DNA from: Azorinus chamasolen
Taxonomy: Eukaryota > Mollusca > Bivalvia > Cardiida > Solecurtidae
Length of the DNA stretch: 64,000 nucleotides
Assembly (NCBI GenBank): GCA_963576725.1
Contig: OY755246.1
Span: 71,416,371 to 71,480,370 of the forward strand
Direction of reading: 5' to 3'
Shown: in pieces, positions 32,372-42,759 of the stretch
How the letters are laid out: each line of letters opens with the position of its first letter
Numbering within the stretch: the stretch's first letter is position 1
Made by a program: the position numbers and the translations under genes
Notes under the pieces: generated by a model
What the model saw: the letters and a program-made list of their open reading frames with translations, nothing else
Told to the model about the DNA's origin: nothing
The model's database searches: none

Positions 32372-33535
32372 TTAGCCCTTTCCTTCATATAAATGCCTTT
32401 TCAGGGATTTGGAAACAGTAGACCCAGATCAGGTGGCTCCCATAGGAGTACCCATATCAGATGCAGACCCAGCTCCTATAGGAGTACCCATATCAGACCC
32501 AGCTCCTATAGGAGTACCCATATCAGACCCAGCTCCTATAGGAGTACCCAGATCAGACCCAGCTCCTATAGGAATACCCATATCAGACCCACACCCAGCT
32601 CCTATAGGAGTACCCTAATCAGACCCAGCTCCTATAGGAGTACCCATATCAGACACAGACCCAGCTCCTATAGGAGTACCCTAATCAGACCCACACCAGC
32701 TCCTATAGGAGTACCCTAATCAGACGCAGACCCAGCTCCTATAGGAGTACCCATATCAGACCCACACCCAGCTCCTATAGGGGTACCCTAATCAGACACA
32801 GAGCCAGCTACTATAGGAGTACCCTAATCAGACCCAGCTCCTATAGGAGTACCCATATCAGACCCAGCTCCTATAAGAGTACCCTAATCAGACACAGACC
32901 CAGCTCCTATAGGAGTACCCATATCAGACCCACACCCAGCTCCTATAGGAGTACCCTAATCAGACACAGACCCAGCTACTATAGGAGTACCCTAATCAGA
33001 CCCACACCCAGCTCCTATAGGAGTACCCTAATCAGACACAGACCCAGCTACTATAGGAGTACCCATATCAGACCCACACCAGCTCCTATAGGAGTACCCA
33101 TATCAGACCCACACCCAGCTCCTATAGGAGTAACCATATCAGACCCACACCCAGCTCCTATAGGAGTACCCTAATCAGACGCAGACCCAGCTCCTATAGG
33201 GGTACCCTAATCAGACACAGACCCAGCTCCTATAGGAGTACCCTTATCAGACACAGACCCAGCTCCTATAGGAGTACCCTAATCAGACTCAGACCCAGCT
33301 CCTATAGGAGTACCCATATCAGACCCAGCTCCTATAAGAGTACCCTAATCAGACCAAGACCCAGCTCCTATAGGAGTACCCATATCAGACCCACATCCAG
33401 ACCCAGCTCCTATAGGAGTACCCAGATCAGACCCACACCCGGCTCCTATAGGAGACACCTCATCAGGGTTTCCTCTGTTTGCTTATGAAACTATTATAGA
33501 TCTGACTCTGCAGTTTCTCTCCAATACCAAAATAT
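32372..33535 (-). mobile_element. PalA element expanded by a hairpin-arm array
   Basis: Left: TTAGCCCTTTCCTTCATATA, TGCCTTTTCAGG and GTAGACCCAGATCAGGTGGC. Right: CATCAGGGTTTCCTCTGTTT, GCTTATGAAACTATTATAGA and CTGACTCTGCAGTTTCTCTC. Between the arms lie 30 repeats. Another element cuts off the right terminus. Confidence 0.9.
32433..33453. repeat. 30-42-bp tandem array, 30 copies, perfect palindrome in most units
   Basis: Units combine CAGACCCAGCTCCTATAGGA with GTACCCATATCAG or GTACCCTAATCAG, plus optional ACACAGACC or CCACACC inserts. CTCCTATAGGAG is a perfect 12-bp palindrome, present in most units. The unit is the PalA hairpin tip and part of one arm. Confidence 0.97.
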
Positions 33536-33650
33536 TGTGCTGCCTCACTGGAATGCCCCTGCCGCGGGCACATGGCAAGGGCACCCCACCCAGTCACATT
33601 ATCCTGACAGCGGGCCGACCAGTCCTAGAACTACCCTTTTAGGTTAAAGG
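33536..33650. mobile_element. Dispersed element fragment (GC-richer)
   Basis: CACTGGAATGCCCCTGCCGC, GGGCACCCCACCCAGTCACA and AGCGGGCCGACCAGTCCTAG resemble a dispersed bivalve repeat, from memory. It truncates the preceding PalA. A related shorter piece lies near 11125. Confidence 0.45.
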
Positions 33651-33790
33651 TAGTACCATGCAAAATAAAAGCCATTCAGGAATGGTATGGACTTTCCACA
33701 TTTCATATTTTTCACCAATGAATCCAAGTTACATTGCATGTGGGGAAAGCACAAAAACACTCAATCAATACAGAAAACACAGTGGCTTAA

Positions 33791-33990
33791 CTCTTTGCAC
33801 TCTATGTAATTGTTCTCTGCACAAAATGTTGTCTGCTACATTTCTCAAGGTAACTTTTCTTCTATTTCTCTTCAAATATACAGTAAGAGTGTCAGTTTGG
33901 ATCCTGATGAGGTGCCAAATTACTAGTGTCTTATCTGGAGGCTAACTATTTGCCTAGATATTCACAAATTTGCCACAACCATGCACCGAG
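33791..33990 (+). mobile_element. PalC element
   Basis: TTAA 33787-33790, CTCTTTGCACTCTATGTAAT, TGTTGTCTGCTACATTTCTC, AAGAGTGTCAGTTTGGATCC, then a hairpin with a diverged right arm. The right end is decayed. Confidence 0.8.
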
Positions 33991-34221
33991 TTGAGTAGCC
34001 CAGAATTGGCAGCAGGTTTAACGGGTTGTAAAATTCAATACATCAATTTCCTCCAATGGACTGTAATATTTTTTTTATAGTTTATTCCTTTCAAATATGA
34101 AGATTTTCTGTTTGGCAGAATTTTAAAGACCCAACTTGTGTTGGCTGCTGTGTGGATTGTTATTCTACAGACAGGTGGTCAGCTACAGTGCATGCCTAAG
34201 GAACCTTTGAATGCTGTCCTG

Positions 34222-34440
34222 ACTCTGTGTGCTTAAGTTGTTGTCATCTACAAAAATCATTGCATCTGCTACGATTCTAAGAATTATTTTTCTTCTATTT
34301 CTCTCCAAATCTACAGAGTATCAAGAAGTTTAGATCCTGATCAGACGCCAAGTTATTTGGTATCTACTGTATCACATTTGCTTTCCAAACTGTCTGCATA
34401 GGTCATTAAGCCAATTCACTGTTAGCATTTAAAGAGTTGA
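34222..34440 (+). mobile_element. PalC element
   Basis: TTGTTGTCATCTACAAAAAT, CTTCTATTTCTCTCCAAATC, GATCCTGATCAGACGCCAAG, AAACTGTCTGCATAGG, and TTAGCATTTAAAGAGTTGA. Confidence 0.8.
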
Positions 34441-34484
34441 TGCAAGCATTGGTAAATGTCAAAAAGATCATTCAAAATAATTAA

Positions 34485-34687
34485 CCCTTTACCTCAAAGA
34501 GATATCTTTTCAAGCCTTTGCAAACCGAGATCAGAAGCTCCTACACAGGGCTGCTCTGTTTGCTTATGAAATATTATAGATTGGATTCTACAGTTTCTAC
34601 CATGATAACAAAATGTTCCTAATGTCATTATACAATTTCAGCTAATTAATATTCATAGACACTATTTCTTAAATGAGGAAAGAGGGT
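34485..34687 (-). mobile_element. PalA element
   Basis: TTAA 34481-34484, CCCTTTACCTCAAAG, CAAACCGAGATCAGAAGCTC, GCTGCTCTGTTTGCTTATGA, TTCTACAGTTTCTACCATG, and end GAGGAAAGAGGG. Confidence 0.85.
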
Positions 34688-34774
34688 TACTGGTGAGTAC
34701 AATGTTCACATTGCTGATATTTACCTAATAACAGTTCCTTATAAAGGTAAAATTAGCTAATTTAACTTGTCTTA

Positions 34775-35432
34775 AATTGGGACACTGTGTAACTCAGCAT
34801 ATATATTGGGACACTGTGTAACTCACTGTGTAACTCAGCATATATATTGGGACACTGTGTAACTCAGCATATATATTGGGACACTGTGTAACTCAGCATA
34901 TGAATTGGGACACTGTGTAACTCAGCATATATATTGGGACACCGTGTAACTCAGCATATATATTGGGACACTGTGTAACTCAGCATATATATTGGGACAC
35001 TGTGTAACTCAGCATATATATATTGGGACACTGTGTAACTCAGCATATATATTGGGACACTGTGTAACTCAGCATATATATTGGGACACTGTGTAACTCA
35101 GCATATGAATTGGGACACTGTGTAACTCAGCATATATATTGGGACACCGTGTAACTCAGCATATATATTGGGACACTGTGTAACTCAGCATATATATTGG
35201 GACACTGTGTAACTCAGCATATATATATTGGGACACTGTGTAACTCAGCATATATATTGGGACACTGTGTAACTCAGCATATATATTGGGACACTGTATA
35301 ACTCAGCATATATATTGGGACACTGTGTAACTCAGCATATATATTGGGACACTGTGTAACTCAGCATATATATATTGGGACACTGTGTAACTCAGCATAT
35401 ATATTGGGACACTGTGTAACTCAGCATATATA
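34775..35432. repeat. 29-bp tandem array, about 22 copies, with a 7-unit higher-order repeat
   Basis: ATTGGGACACTGTGTAACTC + AGCATATAT. Three markers (TGAATTGGG, CACCGTG, an extra AT) recur in the same order 205 bp apart (34901 and 35106; extra AT near 35013 and 35220). This is 7 x 29 + 2 bp. Confidence 0.97.
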
Positions 35433-35769
35433 CTTAAACAGTTTGACACCTTTATCAAAAACAGATAAAATCTACTTTGAAGCTGTGTAGCAGACTACAT
35501 TTTTTACGTTAGACAATTATTTAGGTTTCAATTAACTGTTAAAGCCCCAGCTGAAATGCCGACCAAAGTGATAATTTCCAAAATAGGAAAGTCACCATTA
35601 TCTCCACATGGCTATTCTCTACTGCTCTATACTGACCACAGTATTTCCATTTGATTTGTTTAGGGAAACTGGTGGGTGACTGGTGGGTGACATTGTCTAA
35701 TGAATTGATTCTTTCTTTGAATACTGCCCACAACTGTTTAACAATATGATCACCGTCATTCTTGAGCAT

Positions 35770-35948
35770 GCTAAGTCATTTTTCGTCTGCAACAATTTTC
35801 ATTTGCTTCAATTCTTATTTCTTTCCAAAAATATGGTCAAGGTGACAAACAGTTTGGATCCTGATAAGACACCGCATTATGCGGCATCTCATCTGGATCC
35901 AAACTGTTTGCATACGTAATTACAGTTTTGTTGCCAGCATGCAAAGAA
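35770..35948 (+). mobile_element. PalC element, intact hairpin
   Basis: CAAACAGTTTGGATCCTGAT + AAGACACCGCATT faces ATGCGGCATCTCATCTGGAT + CCAAACTGTTTG, a near-perfect long palindrome. It ends CCAGCATGCAAAGAATTAA. Confidence 0.88.
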
Positions 35949-36173
35949 TTAATAGTGTGAGAATAGAATGTATTGAAACAACGAAAAGACCTGAGGAATC
36001 TGCCAATAAATTTGGATCAAAAACATTTTTTTCATGTAGTCTCCCTTGTTTACTCTTTGGGGTTCAAAGAGTTTGGGAATTACAGAATACAATGGTTGGC
36101 AAAGACCGGTTTTATTGATTTGGTACTCGGACTCCAAATTTGACAATGAAACATGCTGGTAGAGTTTGATTAA

Positions 36174-36243
36174 CTCTTTGCACGCTAAATAATTGTTGTC
36201 TATGAACAACAGTTACTGATGTCTGCTGCAAGTCTCAAAAGTT
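36174..36243 (+). mobile_element. PalC left end
   Basis: TTAA 36170-36173, CTCTTTGCACGCTAAATAAT, TGATGTCTGCTGCAAGTCTC, then a PalA. A second PalC start (ACTCTTTGCATGCTAAATAA) appears after that PalA at about 36641. Confidence 0.7.
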
Positions 36244-36640
36244 CAACATTTACCATGACTATTCATGTAAGAAATAATGATTATATGAATATTAACTAGC
36301 TGAATAGTTATGATGGCATTGCAAGGGATTTGTTTACCATGGCAGAAACTGTCATAAGCCTTATCATGAGATGGTTCCCACAGGAACAAGCATCTCCTAC
36401 AGGAACAGGTATCTCCTACAGGAACAAGCATCTCCTACAGGAACAAGTAGGAGATGCATCTCCTACAGGAACAAGCATCTCCTACAGGAACAAGCATCTC
36501 CTGTAAGGAACAAGCATCTCCTACAGGAACAAGCATCTCCTGTAAGGAACAAGCATCTCCTACAGGAACAAGCATCTCCTACAGGAACAAGTTGGAGATG
36601 CATCTCCTACAGGAACAAGCATCTCCTACAGGCATTTCTA
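36244..36640 (+). mobile_element. PalA element with 19-bp array
   Basis: ACTATTCATGTAAGAAATAA, TTAACTAGCTGAATAG, CCATGGCAGAAACTGTCATA, then about 13 copies of ACAGGAACAAGCATCTCCT (36380-36636) with AAGTAGGAGATGC and GTTGGAGATGC switch points. The unit derives from the hairpin tip. Confidence 0.85.
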
Positions 36641-36756
36641 TACTCTTTGCATGCTAAATAATTGTCTCCAAAAACTGGTCTCTCTTGTAGTTCCCAAAGA
36701 TAATATTCTTTCATTTTCCTTCAGCAACACGGGCATTTGCCCTCAGAATACTTTGC

Positions 36757-36905
36757 TCTGTTTACTTTGGAAACAATATAGATATAACACTACAATTTCT
36801 GCCATGGCCAAATATTCATGTCTTCATATGCCATTATTAAAATGAATCTGATAAGTATTCATGATGTCGGTATTTCTTACATGAATATTCACAAAGCAAA
36901 GGGAT
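36757..36905 (-). mobile_element. PalA right half
   Basis: GCTCTGTTTACTTTGG, ACTACAATTTCTGCCATGGC, TATTCATGATGTCGG, CATGAATATTCACAAAGCAA and AGGG. Confidence 0.75.
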
Positions 36906-37048
36906 ATTAGATTGTAAAACACAGCAGCAGATAGCTAGAAAAGAACAATGTCTTTCAAAGAGAGATGACAAATATAAGTCTTGAGCTCTAGCTTCATTTG
37001 AAAATGAGCAAATTTGGAAAAAAAACACTATGCTATGGATTGTATAAT

Positions 37049-37208
37049 TTAACACTTTACTCTATAGATACACATTTTAATGCCTTTGCAAATAGAGTAG
37101 ACCCAGATAAGATGGCTTCTTGTTGACAATGCCATTATAACTATTAAACTAATTACAATTCATACATACATTATATTTTACATGAATGTTCATGTACTAA
37201 AGGGCTAA
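37049..37208 (-). mobile_element. PalA element, internal deletion
   Basis: TTTAACACTTTACTCTATAG, TTTGCAAATAGAGTAGACCC, then a jump from the hairpin left arm to AATGCCATTATAACTATT, and end GTACTAAAGGGCTAA. Confidence 0.75.
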
Positions 37209-37325
37209 ATGGTCTGCACGGATTTTTGACCCTGAACACAGACGCTGCTAAACTATTCATTATTAGGATTAAGGGCCTTAGGTCCAGACAATGTACATAA
37301 AACCTTCTGTAAGAGTAGAAACAAG

Positions 37326-38034
37326 ACAAGAGGGCCATCATGACCCTATATCGCTCACTGTTAATTATAGCACTTGATAGAGATCAGCTAGACACAACCA
37401 TCTCCGGAAAATGAAGATAAGAGGGCCATAGTAGTTTGAATTTTTTCAACTGAAGATAATACAATTTGTTCAAAATGCATGGCAGTCAAAATTAATTCTC
37501 AATATGGTCACCCAATACCATACAAATTGCACCACCAGTTTTGCTGGAGAAGATTTTTTAATGGTTTCTGTACAGTTATATAATGAAATCTAGCCCTGCC
37601 CCTGGCAGCCATGTTTTTTTTAGATATCAACATGATTTTAACCAGTTTGATAAAGGGTCACCAGGCAAATCTTCCTACCCAATGGCTCAAAGAAGATTTT
37701 TAAAGATTTTCTATATACGGTAGTTATATAAGGATATCTAGCCACGCCCCTGGCAGCCATGTTTTAATAGATATTTTATTTTTTTAACAATTTTGGTAGA
37801 GGGTCACAAAAGACTATTCCTATCAACTATCATTCAATTCTGACCACTGGTTTTGGAGAAGATGTTTAAAGATTTTCCTCTTGGTTGCCATGGCAACCAC
37901 ATTTCTACATGGATCCGGATTTTTTTAACAATTTTTATAGAGCACGATGCAAGATCATTTCTGTAAATTTTGGTTACATTCTGGTTTCAGAGGAGAGGTC
38001 ATTTAAAGCAATTGTTGATGGACGAACATTCTAA
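37326..38034 (+). mobile_element. IntG-type element, diverged
   Basis: It opens ACAAGAGGGCCATCATGACC + CTATATCGCTCACTG, as the complete copy at 51248 does. Diverged internal units each contain GGTCAC, GGAGAAGATTTTT and a CTGGCAGCCATGTTTT tract (about 37500-37900). The terminal hairpin is not preserved. Confidence 0.6.
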
Positions 38035-38069
38035 CTGATTGAACCTTGTGGGACTTTTCTTTTGTTTAA

Positions 38070-38312
38070 CCCTTTCCCTGTTCTTTTTTTTTATTCCAAA
38101 TTTCATTATCTACTGAATAATCATGGACAAAATAGTTAAAATGAAATACGGAAGTTGAATCATTGTAGCCCTTTCAAAAACTAAAGAAACAGATCTATCA
38201 AATTTCATAAGCATACAAAGCAGACCCGATCAGACAGCTCCTATAGGAGCCATCTGATCTGGGTCTACTCTGTTTGCAAATGCGTGAAAACACATTTATA
38301 TGAGGGAAAGGG
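38070..38312 (+). mobile_element. PalA element, complete reference copy
   Basis: TTAA 38066-38069 and 38313-38316. Perfect 10-bp ends CCCTTTCCCT/AGGGAAAGGG. Hairpin GATCAGACAGCTCCTATAGG + AGCCATCTGATCTGGGTC. It is 243 bp. TTAA flanks and CCC-starting ends are the hallmarks of piggyBac-superfamily elements. Confidence 0.93.
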
Positions 38313-38316
38313 TTAA

Positions 38317-39110
38317 AAAAGACACACAAGTCGAAAATAGACCCACAAGTAAAGGAAGAACAAAAGATCTTTTGTTCTCATAGTCCCACAATGTTATATC
38401 ACTCGTGAGAGCGTCCAGCCAGCCGTCTGGACAATGACGATCACAAAAAAAGTAAAACCAAATATTTTGCAAACTGTGTGTAAACAAATCAGTTGTTGTT
38501 TTATAGACAGGAGATCAGATAAGGTCTACAATGTCTAGTTTGACAATAAAGTACTGTATGTATGTATGTAATTGTTACTAAGGAAATCTTTTAGAAAAGT
38601 TTTCTACATATTTTTCTCTGCAGAACACTAAGAGATTTGTTAGTATTTATCAGTACCACCTCTGAGGCAATTCTAATGAGTACCATCAATATAGGGAGTG
38701 GCTGAGAAATATTAGATTTGGACAAATCAATATCCTTCTTATCTACTGCTCAGAACTAAGTTCTTGCTTGCAATGGACTGGTGCACGGCAGCTTCCTCAA
38801 GAGACACACAGTGCTCCTTTGATTGGTAAACATAAAGCTTCCAGATGAGCTAGATTGATAGTCCTGGTCTCTAAAAAGCTTAATATTAGTGCACCAAGGA
38901 GGCTTTTATTGTAGTTCTTAAGATTTAGGATCAGAACAAAGCATTTAGATTTAAAATTTAACAAAGGAAAGATAATTAAGATGTGAAATTACAGTTTAAA
39001 ATTTAATGAAATCCCAACATGGAACTTAAACCTGCAACAATAAACTAGGAAGCCATGGTGGTGGCAGACGTCATGTTTTCCTTATTTAGACTGGTTTATG
39101 TGTTCTCACT
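38317..39110. other. Unassigned; short TGTA run
   Basis: TTGACAATAAAGTACTGTAT followed by (GTAT)n at 38555-38570 resembles a retrotransposon 3' tail, without an upstream frame. The rest has no feature. Confidence 0.35.
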
Positions 39111-39114
39111 TTAA

Positions 39115-39313
39115 CCCTTTGAATGCTGAATACATTGTATAACCTGTCAGTGCTTAACTCTTAGCACTGACACGAAAGGTTTAAAATAAAATGGGAAACA
39201 CTGAAGAAGCTGGTCAGAGGGCTTCTCTAGGACTCCTCTAGGTGCATTCTGATCTAGGTCTACCCTATTAACAGATGCCAGAACATTAGTTTCCTCACAT
39301 TCAAATGGCTAAT
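39115..39313 (+). mobile_element. PalB element
   Basis: TTAA 39111-39114, CCCTTTGAATGCTGAATAC, hairpin region GGTCAGAGGGCTTCTCTAGG, CTGATCTAGGTCTACCCTAT, AGATGCCAG, and end CTCACATTCAAATGG. Confidence 0.8.
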
Positions 39314-39624
39314 TATCCCATCAGTCTCAAGAGAGTGATAACTTTAATGCTGATTTCTAAGAGTGAAAACTACAAGTTTAAAATAACCAAGCCAGATCAT
39401 TTTAAATGTAACATACATTTTATTGAGTTATACAGGAAAAAGCACACATAAGATTTGACCCCTAATATTAGAACACCCATGCTCACTCTGCACTGGTTGC
39501 AGATCCACCTTCCATGAGTACTAATAACACTAATTCTTGTTTAGACTAATTCATGTGGTAGACAAAAAGTCAGGCAGAAATCTCCATTAGAAGTTTTCTG
39601 ATTTACTTTTGTTCTGTAATAAAC

Positions 39625-39885
39625 TAAACCTTTTACCACACAGATTATTGTAACATCTTTTAATGCCTTTGGAAATTGAGTAGACCCAGACAAGATGCCT
39701 CATGTAGGAGCTGTCTGGTCAAGGTCTGCTCTGTTTGCTTATGAAACAAACAAGATCTGATTCAATTGTTTGTATGATAGTAAAAACTGACATTGTTTAT
39801 ACTGCCAGCCATCATACAAATTCAGTTAATTTATATTTCATACAGGGATTATTTCTTACATGCATATTCATTAGGTAAAGGGAGT
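39625..39885 (-). mobile_element. PalA element
   Basis: TTTTACCACACAG, GAGTAGACCCAGACAAGATG, ATGTAGGAGCTGTCTGGTCA, GGTCTGCTCTGTTTGCTTAT, ATATTCATTAGGTAAAGGGA. The middle holds an extra segment. Confidence 0.75.
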
Positions 39886-40239
39886 CTGGGTTAACATTAC
39901 AGATGTTAGACTTAAGTTTCCTTTACATCAAAGTTTATTACAAAAAGAAGGCTTTGTTTGTAAACTGTTGACAATGTTGGAGGAAGATCAGGTGGATGAT
40001 AAGGTGCAACATTGCTGGGGGGTAAATACCTGGATAACATACACACTCCTTCTCATATCATTCCTAAATACCTCACCAGAAATTGACTGAAATTTAATAT
40101 CTGTACAAGTGCCCAAACATTTTTTATGCACATAACATTTTTGTTTGGATATGGGCTAATTCTTAGTCCAACATTCCCACATCATCTTGTTATTGCATTC
40201 TGGAGATACCAGCTTACATAGCACCCAACTATAACATAA

Positions 40240-40400
40240 CTCTTTGCATGCACGCGGCAATTCTTGATTCCTTATGCAAAGTCTGGACCTAAATCAGACA
40301 CTGATTATCAGACACTGACACTCAGCATCTCATCAGGATCCAAACTCATTATCAGACACTGATACTCAGCATCTCATCGGGATCCAAACTCATTGATATT
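40240..40400 (+). mobile_element. PalC element with duplicated arm
   Basis: ACTCTTTGCATGCACGCGGC start. The block ATTATCAGACACTGACACTC + AGCATCTCATCAGGATCCAA occurs twice with a 44-bp period (40304, 40348). Confidence 0.75.
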
Positions 40401-40643
40401 CTTAATGAATTTATGAAGAGAAATGAAGGAATAAGTCAACTTTCCAAGTTCGAGCAGCAGATGCTATTTGTAGATGACTGCTCCTTAGCACTCCTGTTGT
40501 TAAGTATGTTTACTATGAAAATAGACCATGATGGCTCCCAAGTAGCCTCTATCAGTTCTTAAACTCCTATGGATTATCAGAAACAATATCTGCTATCAGA
40601 CTATATCCAGCCTAGATCACCAGATCAGACTACATACGATATT

Positions 40644-41090
40644 TGCTCTTTAATCCATTCTATTACTGTGTTAAACTTGCTCTTTAATCCAGTCTATTAC
40701 TGTGTTAAACTTGCTCTTTAATCCAGTCTATTACTGTGTTAAACTTGCTCTTTAATCCATTCTATTACTGCGTTAAACTTGCTCTTTAATCCATTCTATT
40801 ACTGTGTTAAATTTGCTCTTTAACCCTTTCCCTCATACAAATGCCTTTTCATGCATTTGCAGACAGAGAAGACCCAAATCAGATGGCCCCTGTAGGAGTC
40901 ATGTGATTAGGGTCTGCACTGTTGGCTTATGACATGATATAGATTAGGTTGTACAGCTTTTGTCAGAGCAAAAATAGTTGTTTGAAAAGTTTACATTATA
41001 AGAATTCAGCTTATAATTATTCATGATGTCATTATTTCTTACATGAATATTGAACAGGGAAAGGGTTAAACCATTCTATTAGTGTTACAT
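40644..41090. repeat. 34-bp tandem array interrupted by PalA
   Basis: Five copies of GCTCTTTAATCCATTCTATT + ACTGTGTTAAACTT (40644-40823). The sixth is broken at its TTAA by a PalA and resumes at 41066 as TTAA-ACCATTCTATTAGTGTTA. The array predates the insertion. Confidence 0.93.
40824..41065 (-). mobile_element. PalA element inserted in the 34-bp array
   Basis: TTAA 40820-40823 and 41066-41069. CCCTTTCCCTCATACAAATG start, AACAGGGAAAGGG end. It is 242 bp. The surrounding array gives the empty-site sequence, so TTAA is shown to be the target duplication. Confidence 0.95.
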
Positions 41091-41092
41091 GT

Positions 41093-41270
41093 ACATTAAA
41101 CCCCTCTAAACCAGACTATTGGTAAAGAAGAATTTAGATCTTTTTAAGCAGGTGACTGCTTAATGCAGGATGAAAGTAATGCAGAAATTTCCTTTGGCAG
41201 TTCTCTGCATGATTTTCACCCTGCATTAAGCTGCCACCTATATGCAATAGAGGCTTAAGACTATTATTTA
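41093..41270. mobile_element. TcJ element
   Basis: ATTAAACCCCTCTAAACCAG start, arms AGCAGGTGACTGCTTAATGC + AGGATGAAAG and TGATTTTCACCCTGCATTAA + GCTGCCACCT, and a diverged right end. Confidence 0.7.
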
Positions 41271-41284
41271 GACAAAAATTTACT

Positions 41285-41440
41285 CAGGGTGTTTATGCCT
41301 TTACAAATCAGATCAGGGTCTTCTCTGTGAAGATTTGATTCTTCACCGTCTGCCATAGCATAAATGCTGAAATGGGTCATAATACAATTTCACTAAATAT
41401 TCTTGAATGAATATTCATGAAGTAAAGGATGAAAGGTTAA
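41285..41440 (-). mobile_element. PalA fragment
   Basis: TTTATGCCTTTACAAATCAG, CAGGGTCTTCTCTG, CCGTCTGCCATAGC and AATATTCATGAAGTAAAGGA. The hairpin is deleted. Confidence 0.7.
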
Positions 41441-41601
41441 GAATAATTTCTACAATTGACTGTAATAATCGATATATTATTTTCTTCACTCACACACAGA
41501 GTGTCGCCATCATAATCTGTTCATTATTTGCTCATTTCTCATTCATTTTATATCTGGACATCCAGAAGTGCTCTATTATCAAGCAGTGGACACTTAACAC
41601 T

Positions 41602-41785
41602 TGAAACCCTCTCCCTCATGAATATTCATGTATGAAGATTAGTTTTACTAATGGTATGTGAACACAGTAAGTTTTGGCCATACCAGAATCTGTAGAAATA
41701 GATGTGTATCATTCCATAAACAAGCAGAGCAGACCCTGATTAGATGGTGCCTTACGGGCATCTCTATCTGGTACTTTAGTCTGCA
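41602..41785 (+). mobile_element. PalA element
   Basis: GAAACCCTCTCCCTCATGAA start, TTTTGGCCATACCAGAATCT, GCAGAGCAGACCCTGATTAG and ATGGTGCCTTACGGGCATCT. The right end is lost. Confidence 0.75.
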
Positions 41786-41829
41786 AAAACTCTCATATGC
41801 TTTAATTCAATTCTTTTCATACAAAAAAT

Positions 41830-41945
41830 CTGTAAAGTGCTGGAGTATGAGACCTAAAACTGTAAAGTGCTGGAGTATGAGACCTAAAACTGTAAAGTGC
41901 TGGAGTATGAGACCTAAAACTGTAAAGTGCTGGAGTATGAGACCT
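41830..41945. repeat. 30-bp tandem array, 4 copies
   Basis: CTGTAAAGTGCTGGAGTATG + AGACCTAAAA, essentially exact. The last unit runs into CCTTTGCAAACAGTGTGGAC, a PalK/PalB-like hairpin approach, so the array may have grown at the left of such an element. Confidence 0.95.
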
Positions 41946-41994
41946 TTGCAAACAGTGTGGACCCACATCATGGATATCAATTAAACATTTTTTA

Positions 41995-42180
41995 TAAGTC
42001 TGCTATGAACAAGGGAAGTTTATGTCATGATAGAAATCTGTACTATTTCATAAACAAACAGAGCAGATTCTGATCCGATGGCTCCTGCAGCTGTCTCATC
42101 TGGGTCTACTCTGTGTCTGATCTGGGTCTACTCTGTGCACAAAGGTGCAAAAAGGTGTATTTAGGAAAGTGCTATAGTGA
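41995..42180 (+). mobile_element. PalA element
   Basis: AAACAGAGCAGATTCTGATC, CTCCTGCAGCTGTCTCATCT, and TCTGGGTCTACTCTGTG duplicated in tandem. The ends are diverged. Confidence 0.7.
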
Positions 42181-42269
42181 GCTATTAGGTTTGGTTTTGG
42201 TTTTATCAGGTTTTATGTCGGTTTAACTGTATTTCTGTCATATAACGATGTCCAGCTAATTACAGCTAT

Positions 42270-42515
42270 TAGGATTGTCCTAATTTTTCATGAAAGAAAA
42301 CATGCTATCATGGATATATATATTAATTAGATTACCTTTCATAATAGCAAATGAAGACAACAAATTTCGGCAAAAGGTGTAGAATCAGATCTCAATTATT
42401 CCATAAGGAAACAGCAGACCTGATCACACAGCTCCTACAGGAGCCATCTGACCTGGGTCTACTCTGTTTGCAAATGCATTCAAAGGGGCATCTATGGAGT
42501 AAAGGGTTGAAAAAG
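42270..42515 (+). mobile_element. PalA element
   Basis: AAGGTGTAGAATCAGATCTC, CACAGCTCCTACAGGAGCCA, TGACCTGGGTCTACTCTGTT and TATGGAGTAAAGGGTTGA. Confidence 0.78.
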
Positions 42516-42519
42516 TTTT

Positions 42520-42750
42520 CAGAAAAGTTTCCCTCATGTAAATGCATTTGCAAACCAGACCAGACAGCTCCTGCAGATGCCGTATGATCAGGATCTGCTC
42601 TATTTGCTTATGGTATCATTTATAGATCTTATTAAACAGTTTCTTCCTAAGCTTTATCATCCTGTGTCTATAATTATGCCATCATAAAATATCAGCTTAT
42701 AAATATTCATGATGTCATTATTTCTTACACAGATATTAAACAGAGAAAGG
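42520..42750 (-). mobile_element. PalA element facing the previous copy
   Basis: AGTTTCCCTCATGTAAATGC, GACAGCTCCTGCAGATGCCG, ATCTGCTCTATTTGCTTATG and AACAGAGAAAGGGTTAA. The two copies form a tail-to-tail pair. Confidence 0.8.
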
Positions 42751-42759
42751 GTTAATGAG

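Noticed and set aside
32393..32719. Repetitive proline/serine-rich frames
   Set aside because: They lie in the PalA hairpin-arm array, where 30- and 36-bp units keep frames open. No independent evidence.
38066..38316. Telomere-like TTAACCC/GGGTTAA motifs
   Set aside because: They occur singly at element ends, not in tandem, and are explained by TTAA target plus CCC terminal repeats.
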